Assembly: GCA_026874595.1 (NCBI GenBank) | Contig: CM049306.1 | Location: 21,633,019-21,697,018, forward strand | Direction: 5' to 3' | DNA from: Sipunculus nudus | Lineage: Eukaryota > Annelida > Sipuncula > Golfingiida > Sipunculidae | DNA length: 64,000 bases | Shown: piece after piece, positions 21,726-34,641 of the stretch | How the letters are laid out: each line of letters starts with the position of its first letter | Numbering within the stretch: the stretch's first letter is position 1 | The notes under the pieces: model-generated | Databases searched by the model: none | What the model was told of the DNA's origin: nothing | Seen by the model: the letters and a program-made list of their open reading frames with translations, nothing else | Program-made: the position numbers and the translations under genes

Positions 21726-21818
21726 TAGGGAATCATTAAATGCCTCTAGTGACGGGACCGACGTGCTACATACGTGCTAGTTATATTATTGTGCCCTATT
21801 TTCAGCGAATATCAAAAT

Positions 21819-22412
21819 GGAGGCCTGCTCTGAAACGGCCGTTTGTGCCGCTCTAATTATCATGGGATGTGAGGGCGGTGTGGACAGGCTGTCGATCGGT
21901 GGGAAAGACGACCTTGAAAATTTTTTTTGAAAAAAATTTTTGGCCCTTATCGAGAAAATGGCGGGCCGCTGCTCTAAAACGGCTTTTTGTGCCGCTCTCA
22001 TAATTATTGGGCCGGAGAGCCAGAGGTGTGAGCTCTGACTTGATACCCAACATGACGGTGATAAAAAAAAAAACAAAAAACGATATAGTCTGCCGGTACA
22101 TGGCATTCGTCACAGAAAGGAGGCCGTAAATATCGATAGATATATGCGTCGATTTGGACCAAGATATGGTTGGCTGCTGCTCTAAACGGCCGTTTGTGCT
22201 GCTCTGATAACTTCTCTGTATAATTCTGAAGAAGGGTAGCTTCCTCCGTTTCACGGTAACCCTGTCGAATACGCTATGAATTTCCTTGACGTCTTGATGA
22301 GGCTGGGAATCCCCGTTTAGAGGGCACGGAAAGATAGAGGCTTTTGGAGCAATGGGGGAGTATTCTGAATCTGAATCTCGAATGTCGAATACGCTATGAA
22401 TTTCCTTGACGT
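21819..22412. repeat. local repeats of unknown type
   Basis: Three diverged copies of GCTCTAAAACGGCCGTTTG (near 21826, 21971, 22177), each followed by TGC(C/T)GCTCT, and an exact 29-bp direct repeat at 22264-22292 and 22384-22412 starting GTCGAATACGCTATG. The reason for the structure is unknown. Confidence 0.6.
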
Positions 22413-23533
22413 TTATTTATGGCCAAGTGGGCGCCGACTTGTGTTAGTTATCTAAGTAAAATATTTGTGTCGACCATTTCGGACCGCATTAACACCAGAT
22501 AAAAGTATGACTTTTTCTAGGACAAGTGAATTTATCTTATCAATATGTTACGTCATACATTAACTAACCATGATTCCCTAACTGAAAATATAGGGCATTA
22601 TAACGTATATGATTGACTGCTGCAGATAAGAGCCATGGTTTGAAATTAACCTGATGACATTGATTTTCGTTAATCATTACATGATCAAGGGGACCATGAT
22701 GCGTGGAACTAATTATACTTATAATTAAGAGAAAACGTAATTATGGATTTTGGATGCGCGGAATAGGTGCCTGTTGTGTTATTAACACTAACGCTGTTGT
22801 GCGAGGCATGGTTTCCTATTTGAATATAATATTATTTGTTTTAAAACATAAAACTGTAAAACATACTTTTTTCGCGACACTCATATTAGACCGAGAAGTT
22901 ATTTTCGTGTATCGCCTGGATAATTTTTTTTATTAAATTATAATCTAACATAAAATTGTTGCATCGCGTAATTTACCCGCTATGCTTTCGCGATTAACCA
23001 CTCAAACAGTGAAACTATAATTAACCGTCGTGAATCAGTAGGCTTACAATGATGCTGAAAGGGCCACATCTTGGAATAACTGAAAAAAAACGCACTCATA
23101 CTTACTTTAGAATCTAAAGCAATTTTCGCCAGCATGCATTTTTTTTTACTGGATGTAGTATTTTTTTTTCATGAGACTTTAAGACTATATAGAAGGAGTT
23201 AACGAATGCAACACTACGACGTGCTAAATACAGTAATAATTTTCAAGGTATATAAACTCACTGCATGTCGGTCAGACGTTTTCTTGGGTTTGTTAGTGCT
23301 GTTGTTCGTCTTTTGTGATCGAAGATGGCTGTGAAATCTCTCTATATTCGATGGTCGGCAGGGTCAGCTGGGTATGTACACTTTGTTGTCTTTTTATTGA
23401 GTATATATACAAATAAATGTCGATCCGAGATGTTTTCTAGGATTGGCTGACATATGGTTTAGAAGTCATACACCCTGCTCTGGGACGCTGGACTAGCATT
23501 GGAAGTAATGTTTGATTGAAAGCATTTAACGAT
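22413..23533. other. AT-rich spacer, nothing recognised
   Basis: No gene, terminal repeats or tandem array seen. Confidence 0.4.
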
Positions 23534-24008
23534 TGTTACGGAGCCTTATGACCACAGACCACGTAGCCGTGACGAGCATATACATTTTGTTATGGAGATA
23601 AAAAAAAAATCAGATTCCGCATAACTAGGCAGCGTGAAATGTCTAATAATGAATAAAGCAGTCAGTGGTAATTTTTTTTAACAAATAATAGTAATTTATT
23701 CTTAGAACAATCCTAACATTACAATACACTAAATCAATAAAATTACACAGTATAACAATGTACATCACCAGAGTGTCCGGATCCTAGGCTTTGATTTATT
23801 AACTTCCATTCACGAACATTCCAAAGAACACAGCGATACACGAGCGCCCATAGGGCAAGAACAGACCCGAAATTTCTATACTAAAACGAGCACTATGTCT
23901 CTACAAGCAAGCCAGAGGTCAGCCATTACGGATCCCATAGCAACGCCCAGGGCTTGAGCCTAACACGAATCAGAACACCAGGCGCATAATAAACAGATGC
24001 ATGTAACA
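23534..24008 (-). mobile_element. solo LTR
   Basis: 475 bp, begins TGTTACATGC and ends CCGTAACA on the minus strand, related to the LTR in both arms. Flanks ACGAT (23529-23533) and CCGAT (24009-24013) look like a 5-bp target duplication with one change. Confidence 0.6.
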
Positions 24009-24628
24009 CCGATATATCGGAAGTCCTCACCAACTTATCAAAACAAACACAAATCAAGCAGATTACGCGTTGTACAGCATTACAGGTTGGTATCGAACAT
24101 GAGCAACTTATTTATTTGTATATTTTATTTCTTTATTTCCATACAAATAAGGTATATTATGACCTTAAACGTAGTAATAATATCAAAAGCAGGGGAGCCC
24201 CCCCCCCAGTTTTCAGCAGCCGCAATCTCTTTAATTTTTTCAGACTAATTTTAAGGCCTTGAGCCCCCTTTTGCCGGACTTGGGGGACCATTTTTAGGTT
24301 TTGTCATTTGACCTCATGGATAAGATCATTCTTTTTCTAAGTCCTGGATCCGCCCCTGAATATTTACAACACAATTCTCACATTGGAGAGCTAGAGGGAG
24401 AATGAGGTATAAAACAAATATATACACACACGAACCCATTCCGAATTACGTTTGCGAATCCTTGCCTTGATGTAATATTAAACAAGAGGGTGCGTGTGTG
24501 TGTGGGGGGGGGGGGGGAGGGGTTGTCAGACCTCTTCAGTAACAAAGTAAAAGAAAATGGATGCAATTTTCTGATAAAGACCAAAGCGTGCATGACATTA
24601 AATAACCTTTGTGAAACAACGGATTGAG

Positions 24629-24633
<5 letters not shown>

Positions 24634-24680
<47 letters not shown>
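24634..24680. repeat. (TA)n microsatellite
   Basis: Lies just 3' of the pseudogene stop codon. Confidence 0.92.
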
Positions 24681-24682
<2 letters not shown>

Positions 24683-24711
24683 CAAATATACAAAAATATA
24701 TTAAACTCAAT

Positions 24712-24823
24712 TTATGAAAGGCCAGCAGTTTTAGCAAGTTCATGGAAGTCGCCGTCGGTATCAGCCAGTAATGTTGATGGTTCACCAAACTCCAGAACTC
24801 GACCCTCGTCCAAGACCATCACC
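24712..24823 (-). pseudogene. ABCC pseudogene, last exon with stop
   Basis: 112 nt ending in TAA. It encodes VMVLDEGRVLEFGEPSTLL and ends LAKTAGLS. Acceptor atacag. A TA microsatellite follows immediately. Confidence 0.83.
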
Positions 24824-25280
24824 CTGTATGGTCAAAGGTTAAAACGTATGAAATGAGAGAAAACATCATTTTTTAAACATGAATTTAATATGCACACCAT
24901 TTACTAGTACAGAGAATCATGATGCCTTGAGATAATACTTAGTGCGATTAAAGGTAAATTCAAGAACAGATATTATGGGAATCCATCAAGATATTTCAAG
25001 GGAATTCTTCATGTTGAATACAATCTATAAGACACATGCACTCTGTGTATGACGGACACGATCTTTGTCGAAACTAGGCATATGGCTGCTTTTACTATAT
25101 CTAAGTAAATAATGTTTTTTATATGTATTTAATATTTAAAAAAAAATGTATTTTTGGTAAATATGGTCGGGTTAGTTGAGTTCAAAACTGATTAATTTTA
25201 GCATAAAACTTGATAGGTGATGGACGAAATATTCTACGTAACTGCTGTTTGAACTGATCTACAAACCTTTTTTAATTTTA

Positions 25281-25580
<300 letters not shown>

Positions 25581-25769
25581 TTAAAACAAACGAAAATATC
25601 TGTTTTTAAATTCAATTCATACCTCCGAAAGGTATAATGTTTTACCATTGCATTATGTTAGTGTGCTGTTTTACGCCTAAGACGTATATTTCATTTTTAT
25701 CAGATTAAAAAATAAGATAAAATAAAAACCGGCTTCAAAGCTTTTCCGCAAACACTATTTTGATAACTA

Positions 25770-25961
<192 letters not shown>

Positions 25962-26789
25962 TTAACTTGTATCATATACGCAATATTAATTTACTGCAAG
26001 ATTTTAACAAGGCAAAGTTGCTGATATTGTCAGGAAGACAAATTGCTCAGGGGAAAACATTGGGCCTATCCCGGATTCGAACCCATGTCGGTGGCGAACA
26101 AAGCCGGCGTATCAATCGCTTCGCTAGAAAAGCAAGCTTCACTGCACTCTAAGAACGAAAGGTGCTTCAAAGAACTCAATAGGGTTCTTTACGTTGTCAC
26201 AAATATGGAACCCTATTTGGTTCTTTAAAGAACCCTATGATAGGGTTCTTTCAAAGAACCCTATGATAGGGTTCTTTAAAACACCCTTAGGGTTCTTTAA
26301 TTTAACCCTTTGATAGGGTTATTTAAAATACCTCAAGGGTTCTTTAAAAGAACCCTATGATCGGGTTCTTTAAAACACCTTCAGGGTTGGTTAAACAACT
26401 TTATATTATCTTGATCGTAGGGTTCATTAAAGAACCTTATAGAGCTTAAGGTCACCTTTAGGGTTCTTTAGATACCCCCCCCCCCTCCTTTATTGCTGAT
26501 TACAAAAATTGTTCATACTGATTTCATATTGATACTTAGTTCATATTGATAAACAATATCTTATAATAATATGGGATCAAGACTACTGGATTAAAAAAAT
26601 AAATACAAATACCATAATATACATAAATAATATATTTATTTGCATTTATTTAAATATTAAAAATAATATATATTGAAGCACAAGGATGCCTCTATACAAA
26701 ACAGGTTACATTACCCTTAATATACAAGTACATAATATGATAGGTAATTATACCATTTATTATCTCTTTTTCTTTCTATATATAAATAA

Positions 26790-26843
<54 letters not shown>

Positions 26844-27573
26844 TATGAAAAGAAACATATATTTATGAATAAATCAATCAATGTCCCACAATTATCTATT
26901 CATATAACCATATATATATATATAACCTCTAAGATCCTGTAAGGAATAAAGATGAGAATTTTTAAACCTGATTGTTTCTAAAATGTCATGCTTGTTTCTG
27001 AATGTCATTAAATTAAAATTATTTTAAAATCTGCTACATATTGTTTAGAAACACAAATATGTATATTCTATATGTGGTGAAACTTTTACTGGAAGAATTA
27101 TATATTACTGTCATCACGTTAGGTGGTATCATCATCATATTAAAGCAATATATGCTGCATCTCTGGGTGTAATACTATAGATATATTTATTTGAAAAAAA
27201 AAATTCTTTTCAGTTTTAGCTTATTATATTGGCTAGTAGCAATTATTTTTTGACTTACAGTCATACTCTATGTATATATCCAACCCATAAATGTCAGGAT
27301 AAAAAAAAACATCTTTCTTTAGAAACCATCAATCCATCCGCACCAAAGGTCAACTTGAAGCTGGATGATGGTTGGCAATAAATGTAAGGTTCAATTTTAA
27401 TGCTGTTCATTAACCTGTGTTTGTATATGTCGAACAGGATTATATTCTTTGCATGTGCTTACATAATCATTTTTAATCGTTTGTTCAAAATGCAATCGAT
27501 TTTGAAAGAAAACGACCAATCATCGATTTAATCGATTAATCGGCACACCACTACAGGTAATAGGTCCATTAAT

Positions 27574-27753
27574 GCGTTAGCTCTGTGTGCAGCCTCACAA
27601 CAGATATAGGCACAGCCTTAGAGCTTTTAAGTCCAAAATCAAACTCCTCTAAAAAAGAAAAAGTCTTCTCTGCCACCACGTGCAACTCGTCATCATGGAG
27701 TACATCCTGACCACCAGTGAACTTTAGTATTGGTATTGCGACGTTTCTGCCTG
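27574..27753 (-). CDS. possible transposon-encoded exon
   Basis: Open frame after acceptor gttacag: NVAIPILKFTGGQDVLHDDE, then VAEKTFSFLEEFDFGL, stopping at TAA. Beyond it lies a hAT-like end (CGATTAATCGGCACACCACTAC, near 27532-27553). The frame does not join in phase with 28198-28278, so an exon is missing or the gene is broken. Confidence 0.3.
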
Positions 27754-28041
27754 TAACAGAAAATGCAGATTGTTACACATTCCAATATAAATAAAAGCAG
27801 CCATTATATTCAGAGTATTTTGAAGTAACCCTAAAGTTGTCTATAGGTTACAGAAAAAGAAAGTCTATTTACATTAATTTTGTTATTTGTATATTAAACG
27901 TATATATGTTAAAACAGTCCAAGTGTTAGCGGCCCGGAGTATTTATTTTTTGCATTATAAAGACGGACAAAACCTGTTTCTCTAGCTCAGCATTCCAGAA
28001 AGTTAGGTGTGCCAAAATAGAGGAAAATATCCCCACAAACA

Positions 28042-28075
<34 letters not shown>

Positions 28076-28197
28076 GAATAGATGGATGGATTGATAGCTA
28101 AATTTCAAATGTAAAGAGGTATGTTTCACTGTACCTCTGCCCCATGAAGTTAGTAATATTTATATTTCTTATTTAAAACAAAGTAACAACATAATTA

Positions 28198-28278
28198 CCT
28201 TTTTATGGAGGAACAGGAGGTCTTCATGTTCCCCAAAAAGACCCGGGATTGTTAATATTGCAGCATTATTCTTCAAAC
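28198..28278 (-). CDS. possible transposon-encoded exon
   Basis: Open frame (NNAAILTIPGLFGEHEDLL) between acceptor ttttcag and donor gtaatt, inside the CMC element. The product is not recognised; it may be part of an element protein. Confidence 0.3.
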
Positions 28279-28780
28279 CTGAAAAAATAACTGAATTTAG
28301 GGTTACAAGAATAACATGTTTGGTGTTTGATATACAGTATGACCCCAAACAGTGAAAAAGTGAGCATGCTGAAGCCCAGTGTTTTGCCTTTCAGGGCACC
28401 GCGTGACCAGTGACTGTTTCTGTGATATCACAATCGGATGTATTTCTACAGCCTAGCACTCAGGCACTGTGCGACTAACGTGTATACCCCATGCTGTGAC
28501 CAGTTCCCACTGATGGGCCGATGGCCACCTAATGGCTACTCATTTATCATTCCACATGTGCATGGTGTACACAATTGCAACCTACATCTGGTATTACCAT
28601 CGATATCAACTGACCTTTATAAAGCAACACATTTTAAAACGTACTTCCCCTAACCATAAAAGTATAATAGAACATCAGTTATAGAACCTCTTACATACAC
28701 TGAACACATACACGCACACACGCACACTCACACACACATATATATTTATATACATATATATAGATTTATATATATTATAA

Positions 28781-28813
<33 letters not shown>

Positions 28814-29532
28814 TGCACAAACATATTAACATAATTGCGCACACAAATATATGTAAATATACACTTCACACAAACATACATACACCCAACTTGTATATCC
28901 GCAAGCATTGGCCTACAAACGACGTATTGGAGAGGTTTGATAATTATACTGTCAAAAGGGAATCTATGCCCGGGCCATGTTGGATGCATCCCGCCCGGAT
29001 GGATGCATCCCGATATATAACTTGCAACTTTTAAGCTCAATTAAGAGTCATGACTCATGTAGATGATATATAGCATTTCTTTCCAGATAGAGTAAACAAA
29101 ATTCAGTGGGTAAAACTTACCTTATAGTCTTTACTGTCTGTTTGTGAAGTTACTGGCTTGCAGTCTGTGCATTAGTTCAGCTGAACCTGGATCTGTCTCC
29201 ACTGGTCAGCACTGGTCAGCACACTGTTCTAAATACCCGGCACTTGTAAGATTGGCGCGAAAGCGTATCAATTTACGATTAAGCAATGCCAGTGAGAGTC
29301 GTCGCCTCGTTTTTACATGAATGCAGCTGAAGAATGCTGTTTACACTACACGCCAATCGCACAGAAATGCTGAAAATTGTGAGAGACAAGTGATTGCCGT
29401 GTTGTGTAACCCTGGCTTGAGTCTGTCATATTTCCATTTTAAGTGTATTGATAATAATTATTAATAATAAAAAAATAACAAGAGTACCAATTTTGGTTCA
29501 GATTGTATATCACTGCTGAAAAAGTATACACT

Positions 29533-29574
<42 letters not shown>

Positions 29575-30813
29575 ACCATAAAATCTTAAATGGCCAAAAC
29601 TAATTCAGCAACGAATTACTTTACTAAACCAAAATTTCTAGTAGGAGTGACTGCATGCTTATCTAATTGAAAAAAGAATAACTTAAATTTACTTAATCAT
29701 AATATCATGTAGACCTGTATTCGAACCACACTAATAATTATCAATACAACTACTTTAATACTTGAGTTCAACCTTTAAATTTAGACTCCTTTATATCTCT
29801 CAGGAAGGCCTTGTCTCTCGGAAGCGTTTAATTTGTCAGGTTATAGAATCACTTCTTGATATACCCTGTTTTACAAGAAGCATTTCCAAAGAACCCTCAT
29901 GCCTCTCAAAGAACCCTAAATCATCCCAAAGAACCCACCTTTATTTAAAGAACCTTGTTTTGCCTCATAACACCCTAGAGTTCTTTACTCAACCCTGTGG
30001 TTCTTCAAAGAACCCTCAAAGAACCCCCAAGAACCCTTTTTTCTAAGAGTGACTGGCGAGATAGTTCGGTCAACTTTTATGTCACCCCGTAACATACCCT
30101 CTCTTCAGAGCGTCTGCTATCAGAACAAGACTAATTATCCCAGGAGTCACAATTTCGTGACCTTATTCCCTAAGCCACAAATGTTTACCGTAAGGTTGGA
30201 CGAGCTTCCATTTTGTTACGAAGACAAATTGCTCAGGGGAAAACATTGGGCCTATCCTGGATTCGAACCCATGTCGGTGGCGCACATTTCCGGCGTACCA
30301 ATCGCTTCGCTAGAAAAGCTTTTCGGTCCACTTTTATGTCACCCCGTAACAATATAAAAATAGATTAATTATGATCTCTTGATTATTCCTATATCCATCC
30401 ATAAATAAGTTGGCGAGTAAACTGCATTTTACAGGCAGTGCTATTATACAGAGCCAGCCACAAATGGGTCTAGCAGTGCTATCTACCAAATTCTAGAGAT
30501 TAGAGTTCTCAAACTTCTTATACTACAGAAGTACTCACAGACTTCTCATGGAACTCTGTCTATCGACCGGACCCGTACGTAAGCTAAAACTTGATGAAGC
30601 TGTGGGCAACATCTAGGACAGACACATTATATAACTAATACTTTTTCTCGAAAAGTCTTGCTTTTGATATGAACTAGCACACAAGCATCGGGCTGAGTTA
30701 TGTATAGATTAGTCATACATTACATTTTACATGCTTTCACTAGTGACAAGTATAATTACAAACGGTCAGGCAGGTCTAGACGCACTCTTTCATTAAGAAA
30801 CGGTACTTCCTAC

Positions 30814-30915
30814 CTCTTGCTCTACTTCAGAATACTCCTTTATTCTCTCAACAGACACAGAAAACGTCTCAAGATCAGCTGCTGTTCTGGTGAGTACGGT
30901 CAGCTGGGACATAGT
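30814..30915 (-). pseudogene. ABCC pseudogene, linker exon
   Basis: 102 nt, 34 codons, exactly as 4254-4355. It encodes LTVLTRTAADLE and SVSVERIKEYSE. Acceptor ttacag, donor gtagga. The exon itself is intact. Confidence 0.85.
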
Positions 30916-31241
30916 CTGTAAACATATACAGAGAGACAAATGGGCAAGACGTGAACGGACGGAGGCAAATTGGAAACATAGGTCCGTCTTTGACAGAATG
31001 TAATTGATGCTTTAAAACGGTGAAACGAAGTGTTAGCTTTGGGGAGACCTATTGGAGAGTCTAATATATAGTTTTGGAAATATCAGTAGGAATTATAAAT
31101 TTTGTCTCCAGTTCTGCCTTTACAAGTTAACAGAGACTGTTTAGGAGGTAAACAATAAAAATTAATAATAAATAATCTAATAATTAACATGTTTTGAGGT
31201 GGCCAGCTGGGACTGCTGAAAATTTCTACTTGAATACTTGC

Positions 31242-31370
31242 ATCTAGGGCAAACACGGTGGACAGGCCAGCTAGGCTTGCAGTTGTCGTGCCTCTCTGAT
31301 GAACAGCAAAAACACTCGCAAAAAGACGATCAGAGAGCCGACTAGACAATGGAGGGTGACAGCGATCCAG
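31242..31370 (-). pseudogene. ABCC pseudogene, TMD2 helix exon with -1 frameshift
   Basis: Starts after ttttag as WIAVTLHCLVGSLIVF, then the family match continues in another frame as FASVFAVHQRG and ASLAGLSTVFAL. Length is 129 nt against 130 in the intact copy. The break lies in a T-rich run. The 3' end would use a GC donor (gcaagt). Confidence 0.72.
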
Positions 31371-31850
31371 CTAAAAATAAAGAAAAATGTGCCTGTTATA
31401 ATATAATAAAACAATCAGAAGATACTGGGATGTTACTATTAGGGCTACTTTTGTAAGGTATATGTTGACCTCCAGATGTCGTTAAGAATGATGCGGGACT
31501 GGCAGTTCTCATTTTCGCCAGAAGTCAATATATTGGCATTTCAGTGTGTGCAAATCGCTTCACTTTATATGAGACTCATATATCATAAATAATGTGCTTG
31601 GGCATGGACACAGACTATAACACTAGAGGTCGCCTATTGAGCGATTAGAAGCCCGACAAGAACATGCAGGCACGTGACCCATGAGTCATCATCTTCCTAA
31701 CTAATAGGTGAAACCATCCCATACAAATAAAGACGTAAAAAGAATAAGCGGTAACAGAACAAGGGCAACATTTTATGGCGTCAGACTTGTTGGTAGATGT
31801 ATGTCCATAAAAATGAAAGAGAAAACAATCAGAGAAACTAAGCCTCATAC

Positions 31851-32052
31851 AAGGATGACAAACAAGGATGGGATACCACGCCATCTGGTGTCGATCTACT
31901 AAGTTTTGGTTTCTTCTTAAGAAGTTTTCTTGCTTCCTGTACGCACGAATAGTTCTTGCTCCAGCCAGGGTTTCTCCAAAATGACTGTATATGGGCGATC
32001 TACGCGAGGATTCTATACGCGACAGCTGACGGGTCGATGTTATATAGAACCC
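31851..32052 (-). pseudogene. ABCC pseudogene, TMD2 exon with displaced donor
   Basis: Acceptor ttttcag. It encodes FYITSTRQLSRIES, YSHFGETLAGARTIRAY and DRHQMAWYPILV. The homologous donor position (after 200 nt) reads tt; the first usable gt is 2 nt later, which changes the reading phase. Confidence 0.75.
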
Positions 32053-32386
32053 CTGAAAATAAGATCAGAAATATGAGTGTCAGAACTAACGATAATATCA
32101 TAAACCTGAAGAGTTATATAGAATTAAAATTATATAGAACCTTAGAAAATAGGATACACATGACAAGTTTATATGTGTATAGAACCTCCGAAAATAAGGC
32201 AAACCTAATCAGTTTATATCATAAAAAAACTCAGATAATAACCCAAATCTGATCGATTGAAATGACATAGAATCTCTTAAAATGGTTTAAACTTCACAGG
32301 TCCGTATTATACAAAAATTATTAAACAGCTTCTGGAAAGAAAAGCATTTACTGGTATATTTGAAAATAAAAAGGTCCTAGCCTTAC

Positions 32387-32642
32387 TTGTATGATCATAT
32401 ATAATATAAATATTGGAATAAAGGCCGCCAGGAACATCGGTGTGCTGTATACATTAATAATGACAATGCGCAGAATAGTGGCAGTGCCCATGCTGACGGA
32501 TCTGACCAAGGTTGGTATGGTGGTGTCAACACGGTCCATGTCCATGGAGAAACGGTTCACAATCCGACCGACAGGGGTCGTATCGAAGAAGCTGGCAGGA
32601 GCATGGAGAACCCGCTGGAGAAGAATCTTGTGTATTCTCCTG
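32387..32642 (-). pseudogene. ABCC pseudogene, TMD2 exon
   Basis: It encodes RRIHKILLQRVLHAPASFF, GRIVNRFSMDMDRVD and a helix ending YMIIQ before donor gtaagg. This matches the LxxxLLxxxLxAPxxFF...NRFSxDxxxxD block of ABCC proteins. The 5' border is unclear: reading further upstream in frame meets a TAA. Confidence 0.78.
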
Positions 32643-33029
32643 CTCGCCCGTAATTACTACCCATAATACCCGCATTCACCACACTCACTCCAATAACTAA
32701 ACGACATTAAGAAATGATGCTGATTTAATCAAAGCTGATGATACTTTCTCTTAAATCAAAATCGTATGATATTCTTAGCGTTCGGTTAATTTATTCTCGT
32801 GGCAGAATATTTTTGTTGCATTTATGATTGAAGCCAAATTTACTGGTATAACATTAAAATGGGTTATTTATATTGATGAATAAATATTAATACCTTTATT
32901 TCAAAGTTTAAGTAAAGTTTATCGATGTTTTTAGATTTAGTAATTTTTTCTTCGAAATATAATATTACATTACCTCAGTGCAGGTGAAATATGAAATATC
33001 AATTTGTTTAAATATATTGCTTGTCGTAC

Positions 33030-33246
33030 CATAAGCAATCCCTAGGCCTCCGTAGACACCCAGCCGAAAATTTACAAGATCACGGGCCTCCGTTACATTT
33101 ACAGGTATGACGTCATCACTCTATTTGCTAAGCCATATATTCTGTGCGACAGCCATAGCTGTGTACCAAACCAATGCGATCACGCTGATCAAAACCATGG
33201 TAATACCATTAGCCCGCACGTAGGTTCCAGCAACTTTCAAACTGAT
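33030..33246 (-). pseudogene. ABCC pseudogene, first TMD2 exon with nonsense codon
   Basis: 217 nt, acceptor ctgtag, donor gtacga. It reads VAGTYVRANG, a hydrophobic helix, AQNIWLSK, then TAG (complement of 33121-33123), then SDDVIP and LGVYGGLGIAYG. In the family a Trp (W.SLW or WLSKW) sits at the stop position. Confidence 0.78.
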
Positions 33247-34133
33247 CTACAGTTACATGAAAAGTAAAACCTTTTCAGAATTCCTCTCGTATATTGTTAA
33301 AAAGGGAAACACTGAATAAAAGAAGGAGGTGCTATAAGAAATATATAAAGGAAACCTCAGTATAATATAGATACATCGGTGTCAGCTGAAAAAAAAAATT
33401 GAAAAAAAAAAATAAAACTTTTTTTATATATAAAAGGTGTAGGAGTCGGCAGAAAAATTCATTTAAGTGAAAAGAAGCAGAATCAGTTATAAGGGAATGT
33501 GCTTCGGAAATTTATACATGATATGTACATTTATGAGCTTCATTGATAACTGAAACCGGCCGGGTTTGAGTGATGTTTGTCAAATTGAAAAGAAGGAACC
33601 ATTTAGACCTTAACGTGTTTCCCTTCCGGTGCCTTCTTTCTCCTTTTCTATAATCTTTGTTCCCTCCTTATTCTTCTCCTTCTTCTTTCCCTCCTTTTGA
33701 TGGACTATGGATGACTCTCTTCTTCTACAAGTGGAACATATTTCCTCAAACTATAATAAATGATCCTTAGCCGGAATGAAAATTAAATTAAATTCAATTT
33801 ACAATTTAATGTTTTAACACAAACCAATGTATCCTAATAAGAATCACATTATTCTTGGTGTACTTGGATATATCTATTTTTTAACTTCCTTTCACATTCG
33901 AATTAAATAATGTATAGAAAACCTAAACTGTTTTTATGTTTGAATTAAATTTAACCACACATTAAGAATTTCCTATCAAAGTGGCTTAAATTTACAAATA
34001 GTCAACATTTATTTCATATATATCATTTAAAGGTTTTAATCCTTGGGAAATGCACTTGTCGCTGTTACAACATCCACACTATACATTTACTTTGCGGTAA
34101 CAATAGAGGTATTGCTACGGAGACGGTGCATAC

Positions 34134-34218
34134 CTGACAGCTACATCCGGTTCATCCTTTGATTCTTCAACACTGACTGACCTGTCAACTTTGGAATCTT
34201 CTTGTTTCTCAGCCATGT
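34134..34218 (-). pseudogene. possible ABCC linker exon remnant
   Basis: 85 nt between acceptor attcag and donor gtatgc. It encodes a charged stretch (MAEKQEDSKVDRSVSVEE...). Composition and place fit a cytoplasmic linker of an ABCC protein, but these linkers are poorly conserved, so the call rests mainly on position and splice sites. Confidence 0.4.
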
Positions 34219-34641
34219 CTGAATGATGATAGGCACGCATCATGAACCTATCACTGAGTGCTACTAGCTTTAATCCGTAACAGAGAGGGTAATTAAAAGG
34301 CTTCTCACAATCAGTATAGAAAAGCCTAATTTCCCGTACATTGAAATACAAGAGTCGAATCATAACTAATCCAAAAATATCACTAATTTTTCATTTAAAT
34401 TGTAATTAAATAATAAATATTATTGTTATAATTATTATTTTATTATCATTGCTAAGTTATAATGATGATAATTATATTAAAAATAAAAATAATAATAATA
34501 ATTATTATTATTATTATTATCTTTATTTATACTATTTTTATTGATATTATTATTGTTGTTTTTTTATAAACAAGTGTAATTAATTAAAAACTTCAATCTT
34601 GACATGTTTTAAGAATATTCAACTGATACAGGTAAATATTA

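Larger units (their letters stand above)
26145..30051. mobile_element. CMC-type (EnSpm/Chapaev-like) DNA transposon inserted in the TRIM LTR
   Basis: 3907 bp with ends CACTCTAAGAA and TTCTAAGAGTG and a 4-bp target duplication ACTG (26141-26144, 30052-30055). Subterminal arrays of GGGTTCTTTAAAGAACCCT-type repeats lie inside both ends (26180-26470 and 29885-30040). The CAC start, TSD size and AAGAACC arrays fit the CMC superfamily. No transposase core was recognised. A (TA)n and a GATA array (28048-28072) lie inside. Confidence 0.75.
26028..30351. mobile_element. TRIM-like element with tRNA-like LTRs, split by a transposon
   Basis: Without the insert it is 413 bp: LTR-like repeat 26028-26144 plus 30056-30094 (156 bp), inner segment 30095-30213 (119 bp), second repeat 30214-30351 (138 bp). 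Repeats run from TGT(T/C)A to GTAACA. The whole is flanked by ATAT (26024-26027 and 30352-30355), consistent with a retroelement target duplication. Each repeat contains, on the minus strand, a tRNA-like A box (TAGCGAAGCGATT type) and B box (GGTTCGAATCC). Confidence 0.72.
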
